Shown here in pieces: positions 45,884 through 58,926 of a stretch of DNA of 64,000 bases. The DNA is from Auriscalpium vulgare (lineage: Eukaryota; Basidiomycota; Agaricomycetes; Russulales; Auriscalpiaceae). The notes under the pieces are model-generated. The model ran no database searches, had not been told where the DNA came from, and saw only the letters and a list, made by a program, of their open reading frames with translations. Position 1 is the first letter of the stretch, and each line of letters starts with the position of its first letter. The position numbers and the translations under genes are program-made. Where the stretch lies: positions 620,001-684,000 of the forward strand of contig JAHBBC010000021.1 of the NCBI GenBank assembly GCA_019915015.1. Direction: 5' to 3'.

Positions 45884-47714
45884 ATGTCGTTCCTCTCCGC
45901 TTTCCGGCGCAGGTCATATGTCCCTCGATATCCTCGCTGGATGGTTGGCAAGCCTCTCCTCATCGCAAGTGCTGCCCTCGCGTCTCTGGGAGACGCGATG
46001 TTTGGATACAGCCAGGGCATCATCGCGTCCAACCAGGTCCAGCCGTCGTTCATCAAGCGCATGTTTGGCAAGGATGTCACCATGGCGCAAATCCAAGATG
46101 ACGATACGGCAGTCAACGACTTCGTGGTTGGTCAGTTCTGTTTCAGTCTGGTTGTTACTCGGCCGGCTGACCTTTGTGTACTTCTCCCAGCAATTACTGT
46201 CGCCTGCTTGAACATCACTGCCCTCTTCGCTGCGCTGGGCTCCGCCTATCTTTGCGATATTTTTGGTCGCCGCATGTCTGTCCGCATCGGCGCAGTGGTC
46301 TACCTGCTCTCCGCATTTATCCAAATATTCTCACCTGACCTCGCAACCCTCATCGTCGGGAGATCTATTCAAGGCGTCGGTGTCGGCATGCTCTCGATGA
46401 CCGTGCCCATCCTTCAATGCGAGATTGCCCCTGGCCACTCTCGCGGTCTGTTCGTCTCCATCGAGTACCTCTGCCTCAACCTCGGCTACGCCCTCTCTGC
46501 CTGGGTTGCCTACGGCTTCTTTTTTGCCATGCCCTCCGAGACTTCATGGCGCGGGCCGTACATCGTCCAGGCCGTGCTTGCTACCATCCTCGTCGTGTGG
46601 ACATTCTTCCTGCCCGAAACGCCACGCTGGCTTATCAAAAACGGGTTCCATATGGAAGGGCTCGGCGCCTTGGCGGACCTGCACGGCACTGGCGACATGT
46701 CTGAGCATGCCATCCAGGACAGCTATGCAGATATTGCTGCCACAATCGAATACGAAGAGACCTTAGGCCAGGCGAGCTGGGCGCAACTATTCAAACAGTA
46801 CACTCGGCGCACGGTTATCGGCATCACGTGTCAGCTCTTTTCCCAGTTCAACGGGATCAATGCCATCCTGTACTATCTACCCACCAACCTCCTGCGCGCT
46901 GGCTTCACCATCCAAAGAGCTCTACTATACTCAGGCGCCTGCGCTCTTGTTTACTGCTCTGGTACCATCCCGACCATGTTCCTCATTGACAAGTGGGGTC
47001 GAAGGGTGTTTCTTCTTGTGGGCAGCGTGGCATTAGCAGCATCCCTCGCAATCATCGGCGGGCTGCAGTACCACTCCGAAGCTCTGCCTGTGGGCGACGC
47101 ACACATGGGAACGGCTGACGGTATCTTCGCTGCTGTCTGCGTCTATCTCTTCTTCTTCGGCGCAACGTCAGTATTCTTTGTTCATCACGCTACTAGGTGT
47201 GAGCTTATCTTATCCGTTTAGATGGGGACCCACGCCCTGGCTTCTTGGTGCAGAAATCTTCCCACTTCGCGCTCGCGCCAAGGGCATGGCCTTGTCCACG
47301 GTCTCCAACTGGACTTGCAACTTCATCATCGCCTTTATCACCCCTCCGCTCTTTTCTTCCATCGGTGCTGGCTACTACTTCGTCCTTCTCGCATTCTGCG
47401 CCGTGTCTGGCGTCTTTGTTTACTTTGTCTACCCCGAAACCGCACACCTGACACTGGAGCAACTCGGACAAGTGTTTGGGGAACAAACCGCGGAGGACCC
47501 GGAGAAGACTGGAATCTGCGCGTCGGCTGTCACACTGGTTCCGAGCAACGCACAGGACAGCAAGCCGACTCTATCTGGCCTTGAGCTTCGGGAGAAGGTG
47601 GCTAGTGCACCTGACACGGATATTGAGCCGCACCAAGCACCAACTGTGCCTCAGACCAGCGATGGGGACACATTTAGAGACGTCTCGTTAGCAGACCAAA
47701 ATGTCATGCCGTGA
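45884..47714 (+). CDS. MFS sugar transporter
   Basis: A major-facilitator sugar/H+ symporter of the plasma membrane. Three exons, with introns at about 46132-46190 and 47170-47219, give some 570 aa. Family signatures are LGDAMFGYSQGIIAS in helix 1, CDIFGRRMSVRIGA after helix 2, GRSIQGVGVGMLSMTVPILQCEIAP in helix 4 (PESPR-type region), FFLPETPRWLI before the central loop, CQLFSQFNGINAILYYLP in helix 7, DKWGRRVFLL, and WLLGAEIFPLRARAKGMALS in helix 10. The cytosolic tail is about 100 residues. An in-frame ATG also exists at 45773; the ATG at 45884 gives a start of normal length for the family. Substrate unknown. Confidence 0.92.
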
Positions 47715-47802
47715 ATCGACGGCTCATGTGCTACACCTATATACATACAAAATAATGCCAAGATGCGATGTCTGCTGTGTGAATGTACAATGCGTGGTCC
47801 TA

Positions 47803-49745
47803 TTATGACTGTGACTCCTCGTCCAGCATATTCAGAAAGTCACCAATGGCAGACGGCAATGAGCTTCCTAAATCTACGTATGAATCATTGGGCATACTCG
47901 ACCCCTGGCTGCTCATGCTCAACCCGCCTTCGTCCAAAAAATCAAGATCGTCACTGTGCATGCTGTTTGGCAGATTCGCGATGCGCCGCAGCTTCTGCCG
48001 CGAGATTCGCAAGTGTGGTCTTCGACGGGGCGATGACGGGCGCGAGTTTGGGCAGTTTTTTACAGGCTCCTCGTCAGACTCTGGCTCGGTCTCAGATCCG
48101 TCCAGCTTCTCGGGCGAAGCTTGAAGTTGTACAGGCGAGGGAGAACGGGCATTTGGCGTAGACGGGGACGCCGCTGGGCGTATCGCGGGGTTGAGGGGAT
48201 GCAGGTAAGGTTCAGCAGGCACTGCAAAATGCTCGGATATGGGAGACGCCGGGTTCGACAGTGGAGGTGATGTGGTCATGCGCGTTGGCGGCAACGGATG
48301 CAGCTTCGTCGGCTCTTCAGCGAATCTGCTTTGATGATCAGTGGACCAGGCTCGACAATGATGCAAGACAACGCACGCCTCCGCAACGCAAGGCAACGGC
48401 ACTGACTTCAGATCCAATTGTTTTGACATATCCAACTCGAGCTCCTCGTACTGTGAGGACGGCTCTTCGCTGCGCTGGCTGCTGCCCTGACTGCTGCCTT
48501 TGAAAGGCGTGTTCGAATGTTCTTTGGGAAAACTTGTGGAGAAAGGCGCCAAGTCCCATGGCGGGTACTGGCTCTGCGACGATGGCACGATTTCTCCAGA
48601 GGAAATCAATGGTACCTTCGAGGACGTGGCATCGCGGGAGCTGAAGATAGGAAGAGGAGGGACTTTGAACTGGCGAGGTGATGATCCGACACGATCGGAG
48701 ATAAGAGATGGTGACGGATAGCTAGATGGACTAGGTAAGGGAGGAAGTGCTAAGTCATCTGAGCGAGCATGGTCGAGGGCAAGATGTACAGGATATGCAA
48801 GAAATGGATCTTCGTCCCATCGAACCAGTTTGATGGGAGAGGCTTGGTCATCGAGCGAAATTTGCGAAGAGGAGACGACGCGCTGGGATTGCGGCGTTGA
48901 ACGATGCACCTTTGAAGAAGAAGATGCGAGTGCATGTAGCGTCGCCGGTTGTCGGGAAAGACTCTTCGTAGGCGTATATGGGCCCGACATTTGGGGGAAG
49001 GTCTGCTCCTGGGCAAGGTGACGGTCCCTCGTCCGAGGCGTTAGAAGTCCATGCATGCGGGGTACAACGGACACGTCTGCCAAAGTCTTTGCTCGCCTGA
49101 CAGGTGAGCGTTCCCGTCGGGAGCTGGAATCTGGCTCTGCATGTGACTTAAAAAGTCAATTATCCAATTAGTAGAAATATCGAGACTGACAAGGATTGGG
49201 CGTACAAGAAAAGAGGCACATACTTGTTCGACATGTGGCCCTGGACGCTTCGACATCGCCGGTCTCGCAAGCGTCGATGGCGTATGGAGCCCTGTCTTCA
49301 CGTCGACAGTGGTGGCATCTGCCTTCTCTGTTGAAGGGTCCTTGTTACCGACCGCAAACCCAGCATAAAGTCAGAGTATACCCACTGAATTGGAGCGTGC
49401 TTTGCTGTTTCTTCTTGGAGGTGCTCGCATGGACTCTGCGTTTCTTTTCGTCATGGTCTTCGTCGCGGTCTTGCTTGCGTTTGGCAGGGCGGGCAGGAGG
49501 GACAGAATTTTCATTTTTGCGTGTCTTGCGAGCCGCAGTGGTATCAAAGAAGGCATCGAGCGGAAGCTGGGCGGGCATGCGTGCCAGTACTGTCCGCAGG
49601 CAGTCGCGGATCACGGTGTTGAGCGGAGTTGACACGTCTTTCAGAGTCCGCAACGCGTCCTCGACCCCGCGTTCAATGCGAGTCCGAGTGGCTGCGCTCT
49701 CCTTTCAAGCGACTGTCACCTCTGGTACTTACCATCCCGCCGCAT
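47803..49745 (-). CDS. Unknown Ser/Pro-rich, probably nuclear protein
   Basis: No family recognised. From an ATG at 49745 a short first exon (MRRD) splices to TRTRIERGVEDALRTLKDV, LNTVIRDCLRTVLARMPAQLPLDAFFD, which looks like a small helical domain, then a basic patch KRKQDRDEDHDEKKRRVHAS and KKKQQSTLQFS. After introns, about 430 residues are Ser/Pro-rich with many SP/TP sites (SPTRP-, TPRTRD-, TPTKS-type), ending in a basic RRRPHLRISRQKLRRIA and an acidic FLDEGG and FLNMLDEESQS. The SP/TP density suggests a CDK substrate (inference). Its start lies only 34 bp from the dUTPase start on the other strand. Joins between 49040 and 49345 are tentative. Confidence 0.6.
49653..49658 (+). promoter_or_regulatory. 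ACGCGT (MCB-like) motif ahead of dUTPase
   Basis: ACGCGT lies 122 bp before the dUTPase ATG, inside the coding exon of the divergent minus-strand gene because only 34 bp separate the two starts. dUTPase-type nucleotide genes are classical MCB targets in yeasts. A single hexamer can arise by chance. Confidence 0.3.
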
Positions 49746-49779
49746 ACCAACTTCGACACCTCGTTTGACGCCTTTTGCT

Positions 49780-50582
49780 ATGTCCAGCTCACCCAGCTCT
49801 CTCAAGCGCAAAGCTACCACGGTCTCCGCCATAGACCACGCCTTGAACCACGAATCGCCTCCTGTTGAACTCAAACGCGCGAAGATGACCATCGAGAATG
49901 TCAAATCAGATGTTGCGCCCACCTCGAGTCTTCTCATCAAACGTCTCTCCAGCAAGGCTACGCTGCCGACACGTGGATCTGCTTTGGCGGCGGGGTACGA
50001 CTTGTACAGGTACGCGGGTGTAACAGAAGGCCTCCGACTCTCCGGCAAGACTGATTCCATACTCCAGTGCTGTGAAGCTGGTGATTCCCGCGCATGGAAA
50101 AGCTCTTGTAGATACGCAAATATCCATCGCTGTTCCTGCGGGAACGTACGGGCGCGTCGCACCCCGCAGTGGTCTTGGTTAGTTCCTCTGCTGTTTCTAT
50201 GCAGATGTGCTGTGCTGACAATGCACATGCAGCGTCGAAGTTCATGATCGATACCGGCGCCGGTGTCATAGACGCTGATTACCGCGGTGTCGTTTTTGTG
50301 CTGCTCTTCAATCATTCGGACGCGGATTTCACAGGTATGCCCTTTGCCGCAAGACGGCTGACCGAACGTCCCCTCACGCTTCTACTACAGTTGAGGAGGG
50401 AGATCGTGTGGCTCAACTCATAATTGAGAAGATAGAGACGCCGTCGGTGGTGGAAGTCGATGTACGTCGCATTGGTTGCAAATAAGATGTCTCATGCTGA
50501 CCTTTTGCCCATCAAGGACCTGGAGGCCACTCTCCGAGGCGAAGGAGGATTTGGGTCTACTGGGGGACACAAAGATCTTTGA
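49780..50582 (+). CDS. DUT1: Deoxyuridine 5'-triphosphate nucleotidohydrolase (dUTPase)
   Basis: Trimeric dUTPase, which removes dUTP to keep uracil out of DNA and makes dUMP for dTMP synthesis. After a 50-residue extension with basic patches (SLKRKAT, ELKRAKM), the five dUTPase motifs appear: motif 1 [12 protein letters not shown], motif 2 [12 protein letters not shown] (interrupted by an intron), motif 3 [14 protein letters not shown] with the catalytic Asp, motif 4 [13 protein letters not shown], and motif 5 [15 protein letters not shown] at the C-terminus. The order and spacing are normal, so the enzyme looks active. Four introns; stop at 50580-50582. Confidence 0.95.
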
Positions 50583-51038
50583 TCCCTGTTGTCGGCGTAC
50601 CTGGGATTGTATCTGACCATTTTGCTTGCGTGCTGTTGATTTCGAACTGTCGACTGCCGACTTTCCATGAAATATGTCTGCGGCGAAAAAGCCACTATGA
50701 ATCTCTACGAATATTTCCGGTTCTTTGTGAATACAGGGTACAGCTAGGTGACAATGATCCTTTGCCGCAGGCACGGTCTTTAGATCGTGATGCCACGGTC
50801 AGTCCTGAACTTGGACTTGCACCGGGTGATTTGACCTGGTAATATCACATCGAGACGTCAGTCCCAACAAATACAAGTGTGATTGAGCAGAACGCACAGG
50901 TAGTGAACTCGTTCATGCAGTCATCGTACGAGGTTGTACATGGGTATGATGATCAATGCCGTCCACGCGTACACAGGCTACGAGGGCCGATCTCTACAGG
51001 ACTGCATTTAGTGCATGCAAACCAGAATCTCGAAGGGC
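50583..51038. other. Convergent 3' flanks, no gene seen
   Basis: 456 bp between the stops of dUTPase (plus) and GatC (minus). Short open frames occur on both strands but none shows a start context, splice-joined continuation or family motif. Confidence 0.5.
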
Positions 51039-51569
51039 TTACCTGTGACTCCTACGTCCCGAAGTGATCGAATACAGTCCGTTCTCCGTACGAGTAGCAT
51101 GAGACAGCAGCTGCTGTGGCTCAAGTGTCTCCGCGGGAACCTCACCTGCAGAGCGTTCTCCGAGCTCGATGCCAGCGTGGTCGGGCCATATGCGACCGTC
51201 GGGGACAAGCTCGTTTCCCAGCGCGGGTTCGGCAGCACCAACATCTGCTATCTTCACAGCCTCCACAAGCTTCACCAGGTCCTCCAACTCGCCGCTTAGC
51301 AACTGATGCTCCTTCGTGCCCGTCTCTGGTGGTCGCAGGGATGACAGTCGGTGCAAACGTTCCAGTGTTTCCGAGGGAATTGTAGGTCTAGGATAGGAGG
51401 AGAGAAGCTTGTCGACCGACCATGTCGGCTTCAGCGGAATGGCCAAGTCGTCTGCGTCGACGAGGGGAGATGGAGGGTGCGAGTTGGAGGACTTGAGAGG
51501 TCTCGCATAAATTGTTCGAGCCGCACTTATCTGAGTCGCTGCGGACAAAATGGAACGTGTAGCCAACAT
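51039..51569 (-). CDS. Mitochondrial Glu-tRNA(Gln) amidotransferase subunit C (GatC)
   Basis: The GatC subunit of the GatCAB amidotransferase, which converts Glu-tRNA(Gln) to Gln-tRNA(Gln) in mitochondria. The ATG at 51569 gives a presequence (MLATRSILSAATQISAARTIYARPL). The small domain follows: WSVDKLLSSYPRPTIPSETLERLHRLSSLRPP, then LSGELEDLVKLVEAVKIADV and a Pro/Glu tail. The TI-x-x-E-x-L-x-x-L-xx-LS signature and the helix-turn-helix pattern fit GatC. About 176 aa, intronless as read, though the last residues may be altered by an unseen intron. Confidence 0.82.
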   Translation of the reverse strand: MLATRSILSAATQISAARTIYARPLKSSNSHPPSPLVDADDLAIPLKPTWSVDKLLSSYPRPTIPSETLERLHRLSSLRPPETGTKEHQLLSGELEDLVKLVEAVKIADVGAAEPALGNELVPDGRIWPDHAGIELGERSAGEVPAETLEPQQLLSHATRTENGLYSITSGRRSHR

Positions 51570-51720
51570 GACGGCTTGTGCTGTGAGGCCGCCGTCCAGC
51601 CAAACTTCGAGAGTCGCGGTAGCGGAGTGTGAAGCTACGGGCCTGCCACACCCGTCGGCGCCCGCCACAGACGCGACCGCCCTCAGTCTCCGTCTCCGTC
51701 CTCCCCACTCTCATCTCGAA

Positions 51721-52125
51721 ATGTCGCGTCGTCTGGCAGAGGCCGTCAATAAACTGTTACCCAAGGATCTTCCTCCCAGTCTATCATCAAAGCGCGGAAA
51801 CCTGTACCAGGTCCTCGCCCGTTACCCCAAAGATGGCGTTGGCCAGCGGGTCTATCAACTGCGATGGGGGGAAAAGGGAATTGAGGGGTCGTACTGGAAG
51901 GTGACGAGAGCGATGCTGAAGATGAATGGCACGCATGGCAAGGCCTGGGGCCGCTTGACTTGGAGGGGTGAGTGAACGTCTCGTAGGACATCTTTCGTCA
52001 AGCTCACATCTCCTCCGTCAGGACAAGTCGTGAGCACGCAGGACGAGAGAATACCAGGGGGGTTAAAGTATATGTGGAAGGATGGGGTCTCCACGAAGCC
52101 ACTGCCGGAAGACGAGCAATTGTAG
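51721..52125 (+). CDS. Mitochondrial small-subunit ribosomal protein mS34
   Basis: A mitochondria-specific ribosomal protein of the small subunit, homologous to MRPS34. Two exons (51721-51967, 52022-52125) splice to about 116 aa. Matching features are GNLYQVLARYPKDGVGQRVYQ (compare the human LLQLLGRLPLFGLGRLVTR block), a Trp-rich strand SYWKVTRAML, then HGKAWGRLTWRG and GLKYMWKDGV. It lacks the long N- and C-terminal extensions of the human protein, so this is the family core. It diverges from GatC, another gene for mitochondrial translation, with 151 bp between start codons. Confidence 0.85.
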
Positions 52126-52424
52126 CAATGTCTGCTCCATCTGTCGCTGTCCTTGCTTTCAATCCATTGCATACCAGTTATCCTCTATAATCGTTATGGG
52201 TGTGAGCAGTCCTTGACTGTCGTCGAATGTTTCAAACTCTGCAGCGGTACTGTACTTGTCGGGCGAAAGCACATGCCTGTGGGCCGGTGTCCGCGTCGTG
52301 ACCGATACTTGGCTCGCGCTTGCTCATGCGTCTCTTCTCTCTGGCCACCTTCACGGCTTTCTTCTTGTTCTAGATTGCACACCTGCAACGAAGCGACTGC
52401 GGCATTGCTACAACGCCCTGCCCG

Positions 52425-54089
52425 ATGGACACCCATACGCTCATCGACTCTCAATTCATCCGCGCCGTAGAGATCATTCAGAGCCTGCCAAAGACGGGGC
52501 CTATACAGACCGACTATGAGGAAAAGCTCGCCATGTACAGGTGCGTGATCTATGAAGTTCGACGCCACCGACGGCGAACTCATGGATGACTTTAGTCTCT
52601 ACAAGCAGGGTGCGCTCAATGCACGTTTGCTCGACCTTTGTGCGCTCGTTGACACTATACTCCTCCCTTCAAGCGACTGTTGGAAATGTGATGACTCCGC
52701 GCCCTGGCATATGGGACATGCTGGGTCGCGCCAAGTGGTGAGAATGCCCCCATCTTGTATATAATTCACGCGTATCCAACGCTCGCCGCTAGGGATGCTT
52801 GGGCGAAGCATAAGGATCTCGACCGGTACGAGGCCAAATGGCTATACGTGGATGCTCTTTTGAAGGTGTGTACATGCACGGATGTTCTCCTGTTGGTCTG
52901 ACGCTGTTGTAGGTTCTGGGAAAGTATTCAGACAAGACTGTGGCGAGGGATTTAGTGCGTGAGCTGGAGGCGTTCGAAGGCGACCCTTCGAACATCATGA
53001 TGAGCGGTCTGTACCCTGTAGATATCTCGATGTTCTTCCCGCGGTACTTACTTCCATCGAACAGGCTCACTCTCGAACCACTCCCCGGATACGGACTCTT
53101 CTGACTCAGAGGATGGCCACCACGAATTGGGTTATCATTCGGGACAAGTACCCGCCCATTTGAAGAACCAACTTTCCCTCTCCCGTGCACCCCATACCCA
53201 GGACCAACATGACCAACCTGGAACATCTGATGAAGAGACATCAGAGGACGATGGGCAGCAGCCAGCGCCATTGGCAGAGCGGATGGGCAATCGTCCCCAG
53301 TCATCTGTTTCCTCACATCGATACCGCACCCCGATGGCAGGTTCAATGTTGGTGTCTGCTCCCATCCCCAGCTCCCAGCCACAGCCCGGCTTCCATACGC
53401 CCTCGGCCTTCGCGGGTCCTTCATCACCATCCCTGCCGCCATCCTCCTCGTATTCGGCGCCCACGGCATATTCAGGGCAATTGGCACACGTAAACCCACG
53501 AATTACTTCCCCCCCGACGTTCCCCGGTCAACCCAGTTACATGTCTGCTCTAGGGCCCAGACAGTATGCTCTACCCGGCGGTCTACCCGCACGTCCTGTG
53601 TCTCGCTCTACATTGGAACAGGCCATTGAGAGCGTGCAAACCCAACTGGCTGCCCTCACAGAGCGCATTGAAGCCCTTGAACGTCGCTCCATCTCCGCCT
53701 GGCCGGAGTACTCATCCCCCGGTCCGTCTCGGTCGAATGCCTCGCCTGTTGGTGCAGGGAGGCGGAGCCCGGCTGCTGATAACATTGGTTGGAATCTCGA
53801 TGATATGGGCCTCTGGACAGTGGTTTTCAAAGTGCTTTCTCGCGTCCTGCAGTCACTGCGGCAACTCGCTGGCTTTTTCGCGGACAATAGAAACAAATCC
53901 CCCACCCTCATCATCATACGACGCCTGTTTCTCGATATTTCGTTTCTGATCTGCGTACTTGCTTTCATCAGGTCGATTTGGAAACGAAGTGGAGTACGCA
54001 GGCAGGAGGTCAGTAAGGCGTTCTCCGCGCTGTGGTGGGCTATCGTGGGGAGGACACCACCGAGGGTCATGGCGGAGCGTGGAGTGTGA
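52425..54089 (+). CDS. Acyl-CoA-binding membrane protein (ACBD5/Atg37-like)
   Basis: An N-terminal acyl-CoA-binding domain with a C-terminal membrane anchor, the layout of ACBD5 and fungal Atg37, peroxisomal proteins that bind very-long-chain acyl-CoA and take part in pexophagy and ER-peroxisome contact. The ACB domain is split by short introns: IDSQFIRAVEIIQSLPKTGP, EEKLAMYRLYKQATVGNV, WDMLGRAKWDAWAKHKDLDRYEAKWLYVDALLKVL, with the acyl-CoA-contacting Tyr-Lys (YKQAT). An acidic Ser stretch (SPDTDSSDSEDG) and a long Ser/Pro linker follow, then a coiled coil (LEQAIESVQTQLAALTERIEALERR) and the anchor LFLDISFLICVLAFIRSIW. Localisation is inferred from family layout. Confidence 0.88.
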
Positions 54090-54252
54090 TGAAGTTATGC
54101 CTCGGGGTGACCATGATTTAGAACCATCTTTCACGAATTGTCTCTGCTGATGATTGTGTTGTGATACCATGATCACGTACTTCAGGGTGTTTGTTGTGCA
54201 GTCATTCTGGAAATACATGTGGTCATACACGGCTTCATTCTCATACACCTCC

Positions 54253-56421
<2,169 letters not shown>

Positions 56422-57007
56422 ATGTCTTTTCCAAACCTTTATTACAAACGAGTGAGTGGTTTTGCTATAAGTTCTGTGCGCAGTACTTCAAGGCTCGAAG
56501 CCGATCTAGGCAACAGCTACACCCAAGCCGTGCTACATCTGCTTCCAGCCCACCACCACCGTCCTTGCAACTGCTGTCACGACCGATTTTATCTACACGT
56601 GCGACAAGCATCTGTCTGATCCGGGCTTTGCAACGCAGCTTGGAGACAATGCAGACGGTGTAACGAAGAAGGCCGAGCCCCGCCCCGAGGAGATTGCGAA
56701 AATCAAGGAAGAGTGGGAGGCACGGCAGAAGCGGAAGGAGAAAGCCGCTACACAGAAGAAGGACGGAGGCCAGGAGAATGCGAAGCCAGGAGACGGAGAG
56801 AAATCCCCCTCGCCTAGTATCACTGGTTCCCTATCATCCCCTACGTCGCCCGGGGGCACTACACCTCTGCCGCGGCATCAGAGGTTCGCCTTGCATCGCG
56901 ATTATTTCGCATTGCGGCTTGCGGAGCACAAAAAGAAGAAACAGGCCAAGCAGATGCAGGAGCTCGCTCCTCGCCTGCCAGGTGCGCCCCGTGGATCTCT
57001 GTCCTGA
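56422..57007 (+). CDS. VFA1: VPS4-associated protein 1 (Vfa1)
   Basis: An endosomal protein that binds the ESCRT AAA-ATPase Vps4. Exon 1 (56422-56451) encodes MSFPNLYYKR; a roughly 60 nt intron ends at gatctag, and exon 2 starts ATATPKPCYICFQPTTTVLA with the conserved CxxC, followed by TDFIYTCDKHLSDPGFAT, the second metal-binding half (C-x2-H). The charged middle (EEIAKIKEEWEARQKRKEK) is the expected long helix, and the end DYFALRLAEHKKKKQAKQMQ resembles the C-terminal Vps4-binding region. The acceptor was chosen because nearer ones lead to an in-frame stop. Confidence 0.9.
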
Positions 57008-57127
57008 TGTACGTCCCAAGTGAGTGCCACGTACATTTCGAAGTCGACAGCTTGCAGCGATGTTGATGAGTCGTCATCGTAGCTGGCGCACCGATGTTAC
57101 CAGACTTGCTCGAGTATATATAGATGT

Positions 57128-58751
57128 CTACTGTACAAACGGATTACACCCACATACCGCCGCACGCACGCCAAAGCTCATGAAGCTGCCGATGACCAGA
57201 CCCCCGACTAAAAAGAAACTTGCCAACGGAGCAGCAATATCTACATCGTCTTTCCGGCCCTTCAACCGTGGGTTGTGCTCCACGGAAGGGGCGGACATCA
57301 TGCACATGCTTGACAAGTACCCGTTCGTCAACCCGAACAAGAACAGTAAAAGCATATAGAGCCAGTCGGAATTGATAAGAGGCGAGTAGTTGTGAAAGTT
57401 GCAAGCAAGGAAAATCGGGATGAAGAGTGTCCGGGCCAGTGCAAGCGACAGTAGGCGACGAGCGGACCAGATGAGAAGACGTGGGATGGAGCAGAGATAG
57501 CGACCAAACCAGTCTCCGCTGCTGAATACGAGGAAGTGGAGGGAGGCAAAGAAGAGAGGGTGTGTAGCCGGATTGACAGGCTGTATCGATATTGTCAACG
57601 CTGGGAAGACGGACTGCACGAGGTGACTGTCAGTAATCTGTACGGACAGCAGTGCTCCTACAAGGGCTTACCAGCGTGACGACAAACACGTATGCGACTG
57701 CAACTTCATATATCCAGTTCCTGCGTGCGATGTCCAATATCTTTTTCCAGGCATCTGGATGTTGCGCGTGGCCATTACTTGTGGCAGGCGCCTGTTCGCT
57801 CCAGTCGACCGACACCCTGCGGGCCCGCGGCTGAGATTGGTCAAGAGGCACCACCACGGCCTTGTATTCCGGCAGGTTTGTGAGCCAGACGTTTGCGGCC
57901 ACACACACGAGGAGAAACAAAGTTGACAGTGCGAAGAATGCTCTTGCTGACTTTTCTTCCGCCACTCCATCACCATCACCATCCGCCAATGACGGCACAG
58001 GCTTGGATATCCGTAGGGATGCCGTCGCACCAATTAGCTGGACGGTGGCCAAAACGATGGCCACCGCAGCTTGGCCGGACATTACAGCTTGCATGACGGA
58101 TGGCCCGAATAGAGACGCGACTGCCACAACGGAGGTCTGCAAGTAGGACCCCGCGCCTGCTTGGGCAATGCCGCTGAAGAGAACAAATGTGGAGAAAGCA
58201 GCAGATGGTAGGCGGACGAAAGTGCTGAGGAAGAGGAGGAAAGTGAGGAACGCGAGTCCGAAGGTCGACCAACGGATGCGTTGAGCAGATGATGCCTACG
58301 TGCCGTTCAAATTGAAGTTAAGCGTGGCTAAAACCCCATCCAGACGCACCTTCTTGGATGTAGCAGTCGCATGTGCGAGGAAGAAGAAATTGGACAAAGT
58401 GAACGAAGTCGCCAGGTAGGAGCCGAAGGTGTCGCGAATGGATGAGTCCTCCAGCCTCGACAGAAAGAACGGGGTCGCTGTGATCATGACTGCGGAAAGT
58501 TTTTGAGTTCATGGTTTGAATAACAACAGCTGAAACGACGCACCATTCCATGGCAGAAGGACTGCACAACCCAACATGAAGTGCACCCATCGTATTCGAG
58601 AGTCCACAGGCATCGGAAGAGCAGCCTCTTCGGCTGCATAGTCCGTCGTGCTCTCATAGTCGAGTTCAGCATTCAAGACTGAGGAGTCCGGCCCTTCTGT
58701 CTCCGGGCCCTGTGGAAGAGAATGGTAGTGTCGTGCAGTGGGGGACGACAT
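57128..58751 (-). CDS. Equilibrative nucleoside transporter (ENT)
   Basis: A multi-pass nucleoside transporter of the ENT family (Fun26 in yeast). The cytosolic start MSSPTARHYHSLPQG leads into the first helix RWVHFMLGCAVLLPWN, with the family's PWN motif. Other blocks are YLATSFTLSNFFFLAHAT, SGIAQAGAGSYLQTSVVAVASLFGPSVMQAVMSGQAAVAIVLA (helices 4-5), a charged loop (PSLADGDGDGVAEEKSARAF), helix 6-7 LSTLFLLVCVAANVWL, a second loop, NWIYEVAVAYVFVVTLS, FPALTISIQPVN, SSGDWFGRYLCSIP, and LLFLFGLTNGYLSSMCMM. At least three introns. Length and order of helices fit the family. Confidence 0.92.
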
Positions 58752-58926
58752 GGTCGAGTGAGGCAGAAGGATCTGTGCTCCGAGTCCCTAACAGGCGGTA
58801 AACAGGCGCCCCGACACACGCAGTGGTAAGGTTTACTAAGGTCCGTCCCTGTGCGTCCGCGCCGAAGGCACTGAGTAGGCTAGATATGTAGAGTAGAGTA
58901 AGTATCTAGTAGACCGCCGAGAACAA

